The notes under the pieces were generated by a model. It saw nothing but the letters and a program-made list of their open reading frames with translations. It made no database searches and had not been told where the DNA came from. From contig CAZIIU010000043.1 in assembly GCA_964539395.1 (NCBI GenBank), forward strand, positions 1 through 26,349: DNA of 26,349 bases. The letters run 5' to 3'. Of this stretch, positions 7,877-16,575 are shown piece after piece. Source of the stretch: M55B112 sp964539395 (GTDB lineage Bacteria > Bacteroidota > Bacteroidia > Bacteroidales > GCA-2748055). Position numbers and translations under genes: made by a program. Positions within the stretch are counted from its first letter, which is position 1, and each line of letters begins with the position of its first letter.

Positions 7877-7950
7877 GAATGTCGGCTATGCAGTATTATT
7901 TCACAGCCTCCTGCTGTTGCTTGCGCGTTCAGGCCGGTCGCAAAATACAA

Positions 7951-8658
7951 ATGCGGATGACGAAGAGAAACAGGATTCTTACGATCATTTTTGCCTTTAT
8001 TGTTCTACTGGAATTGCTCGGCAGGCTTCTCGACTACATTATACTTGAGTACTTTGTGCTGCCGCTGATTATGATCTGGATAGCGGTGTACTTCTTACTA
8101 AATGCACGAAAAAGTTCCTTCAGGACGGGAGTGTTGATAGCCTTTTTCTTCAGTTGGGTAGGCGGCATATTTTTAATATTCTCAGATGGTTACAACAAGG
8201 AGCTCTTTTTTTATGGCGGGGCGCTCGGATTTTTCCTTGCACAGGTGGCCTATATCTTTGTCTTCTCTTTAAGTGCTGAAAACTCAATCAAGGGTCTTCT
8301 CTTGCGAAATCCGCTCTTGACGATTCCCCTGGCAGGTTATAGCGTGCTGATCTATCTTTTTCTCCTTCCCGTACTCGAAGGAGCGGTGGTTTATATCGTT
8401 CTGCTTAATGTCGTATCCTTCGTCGGAATGTCGCTCGCCGCGTTAAACAGGAGAGACCGTGTAAATTACAACAGCTTCAAACTGGTTTTTATTGGATCAC
8501 TATTATTCCTGTTATCGGAAAGCTTGATTGCTATAAATATGTTTCATACATCCATACCATATGCTGGCTTTCTGATCATGCTAACGTTTATCACTGCCCA
8601 GTACTTGATTATGCATGGACTGATCCTCGAGCGGGAACAACCGGGCAATAAAAATTAG
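7951..8658 (+). CDS. YhhN/TMEM86-type multi-pass membrane protein
   Basis: A 235-residue, very hydrophobic protein with about eight predicted membrane helices, of the YhhN family (animal TMEM86 members are lysoplasmalogenases; the bacterial role is poorly defined). Family-like features include FSWVGGIFLIF near the second third helix boundary and FxxGSLLFLLSESLIAINMF near residues 180-200, where the conserved acidic residue of the family falls. An upstream in-frame ATG (7879) would add 24 Cys-rich residues that look non-coding and lie before the predicted transcription start, so I take 7951. It is divergent from lacI and convergent with the DUF5686 gene; no functional link to uronate use is evident. 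Confidence 0.75.
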   Translation: MRMTKRNRILTIIFAFIVLLELLGRLLDYIILEYFVLPLIMIWIAVYFLLNARKSSFRTGVLIAFFFSWVGGIFLIFSDGYNKELFFYGGALGFFLAQVAYIFVFSLSAENSIKGLLLRNPLLTIPLAGYSVLIYLFLLPVLEGAVVYIVLLNVVSFVGMSLAALNRRDRVNYNSFKLVFIGSLLFLLSESLIAINMFHTSIPYAGFLIMLTFITAQYLIMHGLILEREQPGNKN

Positions 8659-8718
8659 GTGAAAGCAGGGTGATTATTCCGGAATGATTCCAATCTCCGG
8701 GCTGTAAGAAATAATGTA

Positions 8719-11337
8719 TCAGAAACGCAGATAGAAACGGAGTCCTGTACCGTGGTACCTCCAGTTCTCGAACGCAGTAAAAATACCGATATCAAGAAGG
8801 AACCCTATTTCGGTCAGGCTATAGCCAGCCTGAATATGATGGTTTATGGAGGGAGTGAACAGATAGTTTACAGATATGGCCTCGCTCCAAAGCCTTTCAC
8901 TGAACCAGGGAAGCATTTTTAATATCATGTACGATGAAGAGAGTTGAGCGTGAGCCTGAAGGTAATGCTCATTCGTACTTGCCCGGTAGTAGTCAAGCAA
9001 CAGGAACGTTTCGGCAAACCCGATCTTATCGAAAAGCAGGGGTGAGGTTTTGAAATGGGTGTAGTCGGAAAAATGCATACTATCCGTATGAAGGTATGCA
9101 CCCCATTCGATTCTGTACTTCAGGTTAGAAAGCAAACCCACCTCCCGGTCATGGTGTAATCCACCCTTAAGCAGGCTGTAATTTGCCCAACCGTTGGATT
9201 CAAGCGGAAAAGCGTGCCGGTACACGGTATAAAGTGTGGGGTAGTTCGATTTAAAATAAATCTTTCGCCCTCTTCTCAGACGATAATAGTAATCCCTGGT
9301 ATATTCTAACTTTATCTGACCTGCAAATAGCAGCGAGTTATCAAACAATTGAAGGTATTGAGCGAAATGAGCGGGGTAGTTCTCTGTATATTCCCTGGTG
9401 TTCCTGTAGAAAAATGAAAAATCGGAATGGTTTGTGAGTTCCCTTCGATTCCGGTAATCAGCAGTTGCATAGAATACAAATCCGTTGGCCAGGTCCATCC
9501 GGTGCTCAAGCAATGCGCCAATATTCTCATATCTTTTGGAATAGTTTTCCCTGTAGAATAGCGAATAGGCACTGTTGGTAAGCACAGGGATACCGGCTTC
9601 ACCATTGAAATCATCCGACCGGTAATCAATCCTGAGTGCAATTTTTCCTCTTTTTTTCGGAGCGTAGAGAATGCTGGAGGTCCACTCGATGTCGGGGGTT
9701 CTGCGTGCAAAATTATAAGCCGCTTTGAGGTTCCACCTGTATACTTCTGTGAAGTTTGGACGGTAGTCGTAGCTTAGGTTCTGGCCATATTTAACCCCGT
9801 CAACCGTATTAAATGAAAGCATTGAGAGGTCGATAATACCTCCATAGACCCACCTGGTTTTCCTGTTGGCCGAATGGAATGTTTTTCCTGTGATGAAATC
9901 GCGTGTCCGGATCTTCTGGCGTCTGGCACGTACAATGGAGTCCCTCCTGGCAGCCAGTTCTGCATTCCCGAAACCAAAGATGGAATCGCGGGTGATGATT
10001 GTACTTTGCTCCTCCAGAGTAAGTGGTACAGGCCTGATCCTGTTCCAAAAGGCCGAGTCGTTCTTTACCGCATCAGAGGCAACTGAGAATTCGGTTCCCT
10101 CCACCCTCAGTCTGTTGCTGCTGGTATCGGCTTTTTCAGACTCCTTTTCCATTAGCCTGGTGAGCTTTGCCATCTCCCTGTCATTAATCTCCTCATTTTC
10201 AAGGATCTCCTGTATTTTTCTTTGATCAGCTGACAGTTTCTCCTCGTCTTCCTTAGGCTCTTCTGTGGGTTGATTCAACGGTTCGAAAAATGATTTTGGC
10301 AGGTTTGGATTCAAGCTGGTATTTTTGTATTCCAGGGAGGAGACATAGGTTATATCAGCTCTCACACCGGCAATCTCAATTTCCACATCAAGTTTATGAC
10401 TTACGGGCAGCCAGGCATCCATAATCACATTGGCATATCGCTGCTCCAGGTCAAGGGTTCCGGCAATTGTACTGATGGTAAGGTCCGTTGAGTGAAGGCA
10501 CCAAAGATCCTCTACGATATAGATGAAACCCGAGCAGAGTTGCTGACTCTTCCTTTTTGGTGTAACGTGTATTTTGGCGATCATATGGTTTCCCTGGAGG
10601 AAGGAGCCATCGTGCCTGAATTTATAGTAAAAAAAAGCATTTGGGGCCAGCGGGGAGACAAACGACTCGATCTGTGGCTGGTAGAGACTGGCATTGATGT
10701 AGTCCATCGGGTTGACATTGTTGACATAGCCTGGAATAGTGTTTTGCGAGGCAACGATCCGCATATCATACCTGTCGGGAGAGCGATAGGTGACTTCATT
10801 CAGCGACTCGAGCATATAGGCCCGATCCTCTTCAACCTTTATATCACCAACCTCGATTCGCTTTGCAATAGCGCGGGGTAGTTTATGAAAATAGGCCGTT
10901 CCTTTAATATAAATTTCAGCTTCGTAGGTGGAGACCTGATTAAGGTGGTAATTCGCCAGCCCGATGGCTTTGCGCATTACTCTGTCTGCCGGATCCTCGC
11001 CGGTAGCTGAAACCACAACTTCAGGTATCATGTAGGTTTGTGGTGGCATAACTATTTCCAGCTCCATCATCTGACCGGCTATGTTGATGGTTTTGGTCAC
11101 TTCATTGTATCCGAGACTCCTAAAAAAAATGGTGTATGTTCCTGCCGGCAGGGGAAGTGAAAACAGTCCAAGGGAATTGCTGGTAGTTCCGCGGGTAAGT
11201 TCTTTAATAAAGATAGAGGCATAGGGCACCGGTTCACCGCTGATATCAACGATTTTACCCTCAATCCCTTGTCCGGAAAGCTGACTGACGCAGATCAAAG
11301 GGATCAGCAATATGGAAAGCGCTCCTTTTTTCAGCAT
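8719..11337 (-). CDS. DUF5686 outer-membrane protein with carboxypeptidase-like regulatory domain
   Basis: An 872-residue exported protein. Residues 1-22 are a signal peptide (MLKKGALSILLIPL..., cleaved after LSGQ). Residues about 24-100 form a CarboxypepD_reg-like beta-sandwich (IEGKIVD.SGEPVPYASIFIKE...TTSNSLGLFSL) as seen at the N-terminus of TonB-dependent receptors, but the rest is the DUF5686 type rather than a receptor. A highly charged Glu/Lys-rich segment lies near residues 365-415. The second half is rich in alternating aromatic beta-strands and ends in ...LRFYLRF with a terminal Phe, as in outer-membrane barrels. An in-frame GTG at 11382 would add 15 residues, but the ATG at 11337 puts the signal peptide at the N-terminus. 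The function of the family is unknown. Confidence 0.85.
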   Translation of the reverse strand: MLKKGALSILLIPLICVSQLSGQGIEGKIVDISGEPVPYASIFIKELTRGTTSNSLGLFSLPLPAGTYTIFFRSLGYNEVTKTINIAGQMMELEIVMPPQTYMIPEVVVSATGEDPADRVMRKAIGLANYHLNQVSTYEAEIYIKGTAYFHKLPRAIAKRIEVGDIKVEEDRAYMLESLNEVTYRSPDRYDMRIVASQNTIPGYVNNVNPMDYINASLYQPQIESFVSPLAPNAFFYYKFRHDGSFLQGNHMIAKIHVTPKRKSQQLCSGFIYIVEDLWCLHSTDLTISTIAGTLDLEQRYANVIMDAWLPVSHKLDVEIEIAGVRADITYVSSLEYKNTSLNPNLPKSFFEPLNQPTEEPKEDEEKLSADQRKIQEILENEEINDREMAKLTRLMEKESEKADTSSNRLRVEGTEFSVASDAVKNDSAFWNRIRPVPLTLEEQSTIITRDSIFGFGNAELAARRDSIVRARRQKIRTRDFITGKTFHSANRKTRWVYGGIIDLSMLSFNTVDGVKYGQNLSYDYRPNFTEVYRWNLKAAYNFARRTPDIEWTSSILYAPKKRGKIALRIDYRSDDFNGEAGIPVLTNSAYSLFYRENYSKRYENIGALLEHRMDLANGFVFYATADYRNRRELTNHSDFSFFYRNTREYTENYPAHFAQYLQLFDNSLLFAGQIKLEYTRDYYYRLRRGRKIYFKSNYPTLYTVYRHAFPLESNGWANYSLLKGGLHHDREVGLLSNLKYRIEWGAYLHTDSMHFSDYTHFKTSPLLFDKIGFAETFLLLDYYRASTNEHYLQAHAQLSSSYMILKMLPWFSERLWSEAISVNYLFTPSINHHIQAGYSLTEIGFLLDIGIFTAFENWRYHGTGLRFYLRF

Positions 11338-11427
11338 ACGGTGAATATAGCAAAAAACTAAAAATACCTGTTCAAGAACCACGATTCTTTTTTGAAGGAT
11401 TTGTAGCCCGATATGTCCTGATTTGTG

Positions 11428-12828
11428 CTAAAACCCAAAATACCCCCTGGCATTGTTATAACAAATATCCTGTACCATTTTTCCGGTCATTTCCATATTT
11501 GGAGGGATTTCACCGTTTTCCATATCGGTACCAAAAAGATTGCAGAGTATACGTCTGAAATACTCATGCCTGGGAAAGGATAGAAAACTCCTGGAATCTG
11601 TCAGCATCCCTACAAACCTGCTGATCAGTCCGAGTCGTGAAAGCGTGTTCATTTGGGCGATCATTCCATCTTTCTGGTCCATGAACCACCAACCGGAGCC
11701 AAACTGCATCTTACCGGGTGTCTTTCCATCATTAAAATTACCGACCATCGTAACTATTAATTCATTTATTGAGGGATTCAGGTTATAAACGATGGTTTTT
11801 GTCAATTGATCGGTGCTGTCCAGCCGATCAAACAGTTTCGACATATCCCTTGCAACCGGTGTGTCGCCTATCGAATCAAACCCTGTATCCGGACCCAGTT
11901 GCTGAAACATGCGGCTGTTGTTATTACGGATGGCTCCGATATGAAACTGTTGTGTCCACCCTTTGTCATGGTCCATCACAGCCAGTTCCACAAGCATTGC
12001 AGTTTTAAACTTCAGCTGCTCCTCGACCGATACCTTTTTACCACTTCTGATCCTGCGAAAAATTTCACTTATCTCTTCATGGCCATACTCTTCAAAGCAT
12101 AAGGTTTCAAGTCCATGGTCCGATAATCTGCATCCCATCTCTTCAAAATAATCATGACGCCTGGCCAGTGCTTCCAGCAGGTCCATGAAACTTGAGATAT
12201 GGTAGCCGGCTGCCACTTCAAGCTGGTCGAGGTAGTTGTTGTATGATCCGATATCTTCCACAGCCATCACCTTATCGGGTCGCCAGGTCGGCAGCACCTT
12301 GATTTCAAATCCATCCTCACGGATTTTCCAATGATGTTCGAGGCTGTCGACTGGATCATCTGTTGTGCAGACAACTTCTACATTCATTTTGCGAAGGAGG
12401 TTTCTGACACTGAAGGCATCACTGTTAAGCATTTTCTCCGTCTTTCTGTAAATCTCTTTTGCAGTATCCGGACCAAGCAATTCTTCGATGCCGAAATACC
12501 TTCTCAGCTCCATATGCGACCAGTGATACAATGGATTACGAAGCGTTGCGGGAATAGTTTCTGCCCATTTCATGAACTTCTCTTCGTCGGCAGCACTCCC
12601 CGAGCAATATTTTTCATCCACTCCGTTGGCACGCATTGCCCGCCATTTATAGTGATCCCCAGCTAACCATATTTCAGCTATATTATTGAATTTCCGATCA
12701 TTGGCGATCTCTTCAGGGTTCAGGTGACTATGGTAATCGATTATCGGCATCGGGGCCGCATAGGTATGATAGAGTTCTCGGGCCGCATCGCTTTCAAGGA
12801 GAAAATCCTTGTCCATGAATTGCTTCAT
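11428..12828 (-). CDS. uxaC: Glucuronate/galacturonate isomerase (UxaC)
   Basis: A 466-residue protein, close to E. coli UxaC (470), of the amidohydrolase-fold uronate isomerase family. It converts D-galacturonate to D-tagaturonate and D-glucuronate to D-fructuronate in the cytosol. The family signature IDYHSHLNP is present at residues 30-38 (metal-site His33 and His35), as are VVCTTDDPVDSL, the FHIGAIRNNN segment and LTDSRSFLSFPRHEYFRR near the C-terminus. It is 143 bp downstream of uxaE on the same strand, and I see no exact promoter match in that gap, so cotranscription is likely. It supplies the entry step for monomeric uronates. Confidence 0.95.
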   Translation of the reverse strand: MKQFMDKDFLLESDAARELYHTYAAPMPIIDYHSHLNPEEIANDRKFNNIAEIWLAGDHYKWRAMRANGVDEKYCSGSAADEEKFMKWAETIPATLRNPLYHWSHMELRRYFGIEELLGPDTAKEIYRKTEKMLNSDAFSVRNLLRKMNVEVVCTTDDPVDSLEHHWKIREDGFEIKVLPTWRPDKVMAVEDIGSYNNYLDQLEVAAGYHISSFMDLLEALARRHDYFEEMGCRLSDHGLETLCFEEYGHEEISEIFRRIRSGKKVSVEEQLKFKTAMLVELAVMDHDKGWTQQFHIGAIRNNNSRMFQQLGPDTGFDSIGDTPVARDMSKLFDRLDSTDQLTKTIVYNLNPSINELIVTMVGNFNDGKTPGKMQFGSGWWFMDQKDGMIAQMNTLSRLGLISRFVGMLTDSRSFLSFPRHEYFRRILCNLFGTDMENGEIPPNMEMTGKMVQDICYNNARGYFGF

Positions 12829-12971
12829 AAATCTCTTTTTAAATGTTCAAGTATCTACTATAGTTTGAGTCTGTAATTCAATATACATCGCATGCTTCGA
12901 AACATGTTAATTGTCGCACTGAGCGAGGAACGCTGTTAGAAGAACAGGATGTATCAGGATTTGTTTACAGG

Positions 12972-14216
12972 CTAGATTAATCTTTTTATGTGTCTTTCTA
13001 AAATGTTTTCCGTGACCTGCTCGCCGATGATCTCACTGTATTTTTCCAGCATGGAAATAAATTCTCCTGCAAGTTCAGAAGCCACTTTATAGCCTACGTG
13101 GATCAGCTGTCGAAACATTGGATCATAATCGGGGTGCCCGGGAATGTGCCGGAGGGTATCAGCAAACTTTTTACCGTTCCACCTCATCACGGTATCCGGT
13201 GTGGGGAGCTGGTCTTGTTCAATTTCAATTACAGAGGCATACGGACCGCAAAGCTCTTCCATCCGTTCAAATGCCTTAACGTAAATATGCTTTGCCATTT
13301 CCAGTGCCTCTCCTCCTGCCATCGCCAGGCCAATCACCTCCTCAAGCCAGGTAGTTCCGGCAGTTTTTACATGGATTCCCTTGTCATGCTTGCGGATCAG
13401 TTCCCCGATCAGGGGGTAAATGGAAAACTTGTCACTTCCGGAATGAACGCTAAGCTTGAGGTTGTCAGGCAGACCAAACTGCTTCACCGCATAATCGATT
13501 ACCAGCAAGTCCTGTTCAAACTCTTTTCTGAAAAGTTCAATATCTCCTACATAATCCACTCCTTTATTGAAGCGACCGGTAAATTTTGGGGCAATGGTCT
13601 GTGCCGGAATGTTGAAGTGGCTTATCATCATCAGGATAAAGAATAGCTCCACCGGTGTCTGAGCCTGCTCTACTTCATCCATCGAAACCTCTGTAATGAA
13701 ATCTCCGCTTTTGTGACCCTCCCTGATCCGTTCATAGATTAAGGACGCCTCTTTTACTGCACTGTAAAAACTGTTAACAATTCCCTGAAGAAGATCATCT
13801 GTTACCCGGAATGCCTGATCGATCCCGGGTATTTCCAGCTCACCCCTGAAGGATCCAAGTTTGTCGAGCATGGCAGCAGATTCCTCTTTATCCGCTCTAT
13901 TCCCGATCGCATCAGCTACATCTAGTGTAAAGAAGTTGGAATAATCAATATACCCGTCGACACTTTTCAAATTGATATGATCTGCATCCACATACCAGCT
14001 TTCGCTGTACCTCAATGCTTTGGTTGCTTCAACTGCTTCTTTCCATGTGTCTGATGGTTTGGTTTTTACAATCTGGTGTTCACGGTTTGACTTGTTCCAC
14101 ACCGGAACCACGGGGAAACCCAGCTTATTGGCTTCAATGATGGCTTTTAGCTGAGCCTTTCCCTGCATGGTGAACCTGTCACCAATACCAAATGAATACT
14201 TTTCAATTTTTTTCAT
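12972..14216 (-). CDS. uxaE: Tagaturonate/fructuronate epimerase (UxaE)
   Basis: A 414-residue protein recognisable as the tagaturonate epimerase family first described in Thermotoga. The start MKKIEKYSFGIGDRFTMQG, the DADHIN segment near residues 78-83, FTLDVADAIG and KLSVHSGSDKFSIY are family-like. The enzyme interconverts D-tagaturonate and D-fructuronate, so galacturonate can enter the fructuronate-mannonate branch without altronate oxidoreductase and altronate dehydratase. Neither of those is present here, while uxaC, uxuB and uxuA are, which agrees with the assignment. It is the first gene of the minus-strand uxaE-uxaC unit and is divergent from the second LacI-type regulator. Confidence 0.85.
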   Translation of the reverse strand: MKKIEKYSFGIGDRFTMQGKAQLKAIIEANKLGFPVVPVWNKSNREHQIVKTKPSDTWKEAVEATKALRYSESWYVDADHINLKSVDGYIDYSNFFTLDVADAIGNRADKEESAAMLDKLGSFRGELEIPGIDQAFRVTDDLLQGIVNSFYSAVKEASLIYERIREGHKSGDFITEVSMDEVEQAQTPVELFFILMMISHFNIPAQTIAPKFTGRFNKGVDYVGDIELFRKEFEQDLLVIDYAVKQFGLPDNLKLSVHSGSDKFSIYPLIGELIRKHDKGIHVKTAGTTWLEEVIGLAMAGGEALEMAKHIYVKAFERMEELCGPYASVIEIEQDQLPTPDTVMRWNGKKFADTLRHIPGHPDYDPMFRQLIHVGYKVASELAGEFISMLEKYSEIIGEQVTENILERHIKRLI

Positions 14217-14357
14217 AATCTGTGTAAGAATAATGGTTTGTTTTGCAAAATGTTGTAACTATCAGCAGGCTATCCTGTATCAATCCTTCATAAATATGCG
14301 GTTATTCGGATCCTTTAATCAATTTCAGCGTGTACGAACACGAAAATAAGCATTTCA

Positions 14358-14390
14358 TTTGTTATAATCAAAAATAAATTTGTATTTTTG
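14358..14390 (+). promoter_or_regulatory. Promoter of the lacI2-uxuB operon
   Basis: TTTG (14358-14361), a 21-bp spacer and TATTTTTG (14383-14390) match the Bacteroidota promoter pattern. The predicted start is near 14395-14397, giving an untranslated leader of about 78 bases before the regulator gene at 14474. It overlaps a divergent promoter on the other strand. Confidence 0.55.
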
Positions 14391-14398
14391 AATTCAAA
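14369..14398 (-). promoter_or_regulatory. Promoter of the uxaE-uxaC operon
   Basis: Read on the minus strand, TTTG (14395-14398) is followed after 18 bp by TATTTTTG (14369-14376). The predicted start is near 14363, giving a leader of about 146 bases before uxaE. The spacer is slightly short. It is interleaved with the plus-strand promoter of the neighbouring regulator, so polymerase could not use both at once. Confidence 0.5.
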
Positions 14399-14399
14399 A
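14386..14399. promoter_or_regulatory. 14-bp palindrome across overlapping divergent promoters
   Basis: TTTTGAATTCAAAA is a perfect 14-bp inverted repeat. It covers the end of the plus-strand -7 element and start site and also the -33 element of the minus-strand promoter, so one bound protein could control both directions. Its centre is AT rather than the CG usual for LacI-family sites, and because the promoter words TTTG/CAAA form its arms, part of the symmetry may be incidental. Confidence 0.4.
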
Positions 14400-14473
14400 T
14401 AATCATGAAATTAGCATTAAAAAATTGTAATACAGCTAATTATAAGTGAATATTATTTTTAATTAATCATTCA

Positions 14474-15541
14474 ATGACACGCATTCGGATCAAGGATATC
14501 GCACAGATGGCCCAGGTAAGTCCCGGGACGGTTGATCGTGTGATTCATAACAGGAGCGGTGTCTCTGAAGCTACCCGGAATCGGATACAAAGGATTATTG
14601 AAGAATATGATTATCAGCCTGATATAATAGCTGGCGCACTGGCCTCCGGCAAGTCATACCGCATCCTGGTCTGTATGCCTGCTGTCGTGCACGAACACGC
14701 TTTTTGGAAATTTCCGGAAAAAGGGGTAGAGCGGGCGCTTGAGGAGTTACAGCATTTTAACCTGGGTGTTGATTACCTTAGATTTGATCAGCATAGCAAA
14801 GCCGGCTTTATGAAAAAGATCAATGAGGTTGATATCCAGACATATGATGGCGTTTTGTTTGCGCCGGTTTTTTCTGAGGCATCCGCTGTCTTTATTCACC
14901 GCTGCAGGGATGCCGGGGTGCCCTGTATTTTATTCAATTCGAAAATTGATGAGATGGGAATAGGCGGGTTTATTGGTCAGGATGCTTTTCAAAGCGGATT
15001 TCTTAGTGGTAAGCTGATGAGTTTCGGATTACCATCCAACATGGATTTGCTCATTGTGAACCTATCATTAAGAAAGGATAATTACCAGCATATCATCAAA
15101 CGCGAGAGGGGTTTCAGATCTTTTTTCGAAGTGCACACAAACAAAGTCAACAACCTTATTTCTCTGAATATGAGTGGTGGCGATTATGAACAATTGGCAT
15201 TGGAAATTGACCAGCGGATGAAAGAGCTGAATATCGGTGGGATCTTTGTAACCAATTCCAGGGTTCATATGGTGGCTAAATATCTGGCCGATAGAGGTTA
15301 TATGCGTGTCAGGATGATCGGTTATGACCTGTTGCCGGAGAGTGTGGAGTATCTGAAAAGGGATTATATCGATTTTCTGATATCCCAGAGTCCTGAGGAA
15401 CAGGCATATCTTGGTCTTCGCCTGCTCTACCGAAAAGTGGTGCTGAAAAAAAGTACACCGTTCGAGGTGTTACTTCCAATTGATATATTAACCAGGGAAA
15501 ATATTGATCATTATCTAAAATTTAACAATCACTATGAATAA
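14474..15541 (+). CDS. LacI-family regulator of the uronate (uxu/uxa) genes
   Basis: A 355-residue LacI/GalR-type regulator. The helix-turn-helix is at residues about 5-25 (IRIKDIAQMAQVSPGTVDRVIH), followed by NRSGVSEATRNRIQ and a sugar-binding domain starting near YRILVCMPAV. The GTVDRVIHNR variant is typical of Bacteroidota members with the periplasmic-binding-protein type 4 sensor domain. Its stop codon overlaps the uxuB start (ATGAATAA), so the two are translationally coupled. It is divergent from uxaE-uxaC and first in the uxuB-uxuA operon, which makes it the likely local regulator, with a pathway intermediate as probable inducer. Confidence 0.88.
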   Translation: MTRIRIKDIAQMAQVSPGTVDRVIHNRSGVSEATRNRIQRIIEEYDYQPDIIAGALASGKSYRILVCMPAVVHEHAFWKFPEKGVERALEELQHFNLGVDYLRFDQHSKAGFMKKINEVDIQTYDGVLFAPVFSEASAVFIHRCRDAGVPCILFNSKIDEMGIGGFIGQDAFQSGFLSGKLMSFGLPSNMDLLIVNLSLRKDNYQHIIKRERGFRSFFEVHTNKVNNLISLNMSGGDYEQLALEIDQRMKELNIGGIFVTNSRVHMVAKYLADRGYMRVRMIGYDLLPESVEYLKRDYIDFLISQSPEEQAYLGLRLLYRKVVLKKSTPFEVLLPIDILTRENIDHYLKFNNHYE

Positions 15542-16379
15542 TCTGAACGATCTGAAAGGAAAAGTATGTGTTATAACCGGTGGGGGAGGCGTAATTGGCG
15601 CTTCGCTTGCAAACGGACTGGCAGAGTCCGGAATAGTTACGGTTATTCTGGACATCAACGAAGCGGCCGCTGTAAAGGTGGCAGAAACAGTGAAATCGAC
15701 AACCGGAACCGATTCCTATGGATTAAAGGGTGATGTACTGAACAAGGCTTCGCTGGAGGCGACAGCAGAAAGAATCCGTAAAGAGATAGGCAAGGTCGAT
15801 TTCCTGATCAATGGCGCAGGGGGAAATTCACCCCAGGCCACCACAAAGGTCGAGGAACTAACCGACGAAAACATGGACGATCTTGCAGGCTCCTTCTTTG
15901 GACTGGAGATGGAGGGCTTTCAGAAAGTATTTGATCTGAATTTTACCGGAACCCTGCTGCCAACCATGGTATTCTCCAAACCAATGATAAAACGGCAGAA
16001 AGGGGTGATCATCAATATTTCATCCATGAATGCTTATAAGCCACTCACTAAAATTCCTGCGTATTCAGCAGCAAAGGCATCTGTAAATAACTTTACCGAA
16101 TGGCTCGCAGTTCACTTTGCCAAAGTGGGAGTGCGTGTGAACGCAATCGCCCCGGGTTTTTTCCTCACAAACCAGAACAGGTTCCTGCTTACCGATGAGA
16201 AAACAGGAGAACTTACACAACGTGGTAAGAAGATCATCGCCAATACTCCTATGGGAACTTTCGGCGAACCTGACGATATTATCGGGACTACACTTTTCCT
16301 GCTGTCCGATATGAGCCACTTTATTACCGGTATCTGCATTCCCGTGGATGGGGGCTATAGCGCATTTGGCGGAGTATAA
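15534..16379 (+). CDS. uxuB: D-mannonate oxidoreductase (fructuronate reductase), SDR type
   Basis: A 281-residue short-chain dehydrogenase with TGGGGVIG (residues 15-22), NGAG (93-96), Ser163/Ser164, and catalytic Tyr177/Lys181 (AYSAAKAS), ending in VDGGYSAFGGV. The product reduces D-fructuronate to D-mannonate with NAD(P)H. E. coli uses an unrelated long-chain enzyme; the Bacillus subtilis UxuB (YjmF) is an SDR like this one, and the position directly before uxuA and in the same cluster as uxaE and uxaC supports the call. The insertion NSPQATTKVEELTDENMDDLAGSFF after the NGAG motif is typical of this subgroup. It overlaps the end of the regulator gene by eight bases. Confidence 0.88.
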   Translation: MNNLNDLKGKVCVITGGGGVIGASLANGLAESGIVTVILDINEAAAVKVAETVKSTTGTDSYGLKGDVLNKASLEATAERIRKEIGKVDFLINGAGGNSPQATTKVEELTDENMDDLAGSFFGLEMEGFQKVFDLNFTGTLLPTMVFSKPMIKRQKGVIINISSMNAYKPLTKIPAYSAAKASVNNFTEWLAVHFAKVGVRVNAIAPGFFLTNQNRFLLTDEKTGELTQRGKKIIANTPMGTFGEPDDIIGTTLFLLSDMSHFITGICIPVDGGYSAFGGV

Positions 16380-16575
16380 ATGGCAGATTGATATAATTCA
16401 AAGTGAGTTTTTTAAATAAGAAAATTACAATCATACTGGGTTAGAGCAATTTTGATATTAATGTGTAAACAGTATTAGAAATAATCAAAACTTAGTTTAT
16501 AAGGCACATAAAACATGCAGCCCTTCAGAAAAAAAATAATTTATTAGAACCAGTTAATACAGAGGAGACAGAAAA

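Noticed and set aside
7579..7950. 123-codon minus-strand frame overlapping the 5' part of lacI and its promoter
   Set aside because: It overlaps the well-supported lacI frame, crosses the promoter/operator, and encodes nothing recognisable.
8676..8685. Palindrome ATTCCGGAAT between the convergent YhhN-type and DUF5686 genes
   Set aside because: Too short and without a T-run for a terminator, and a site between two gene ends is an unlikely operator.
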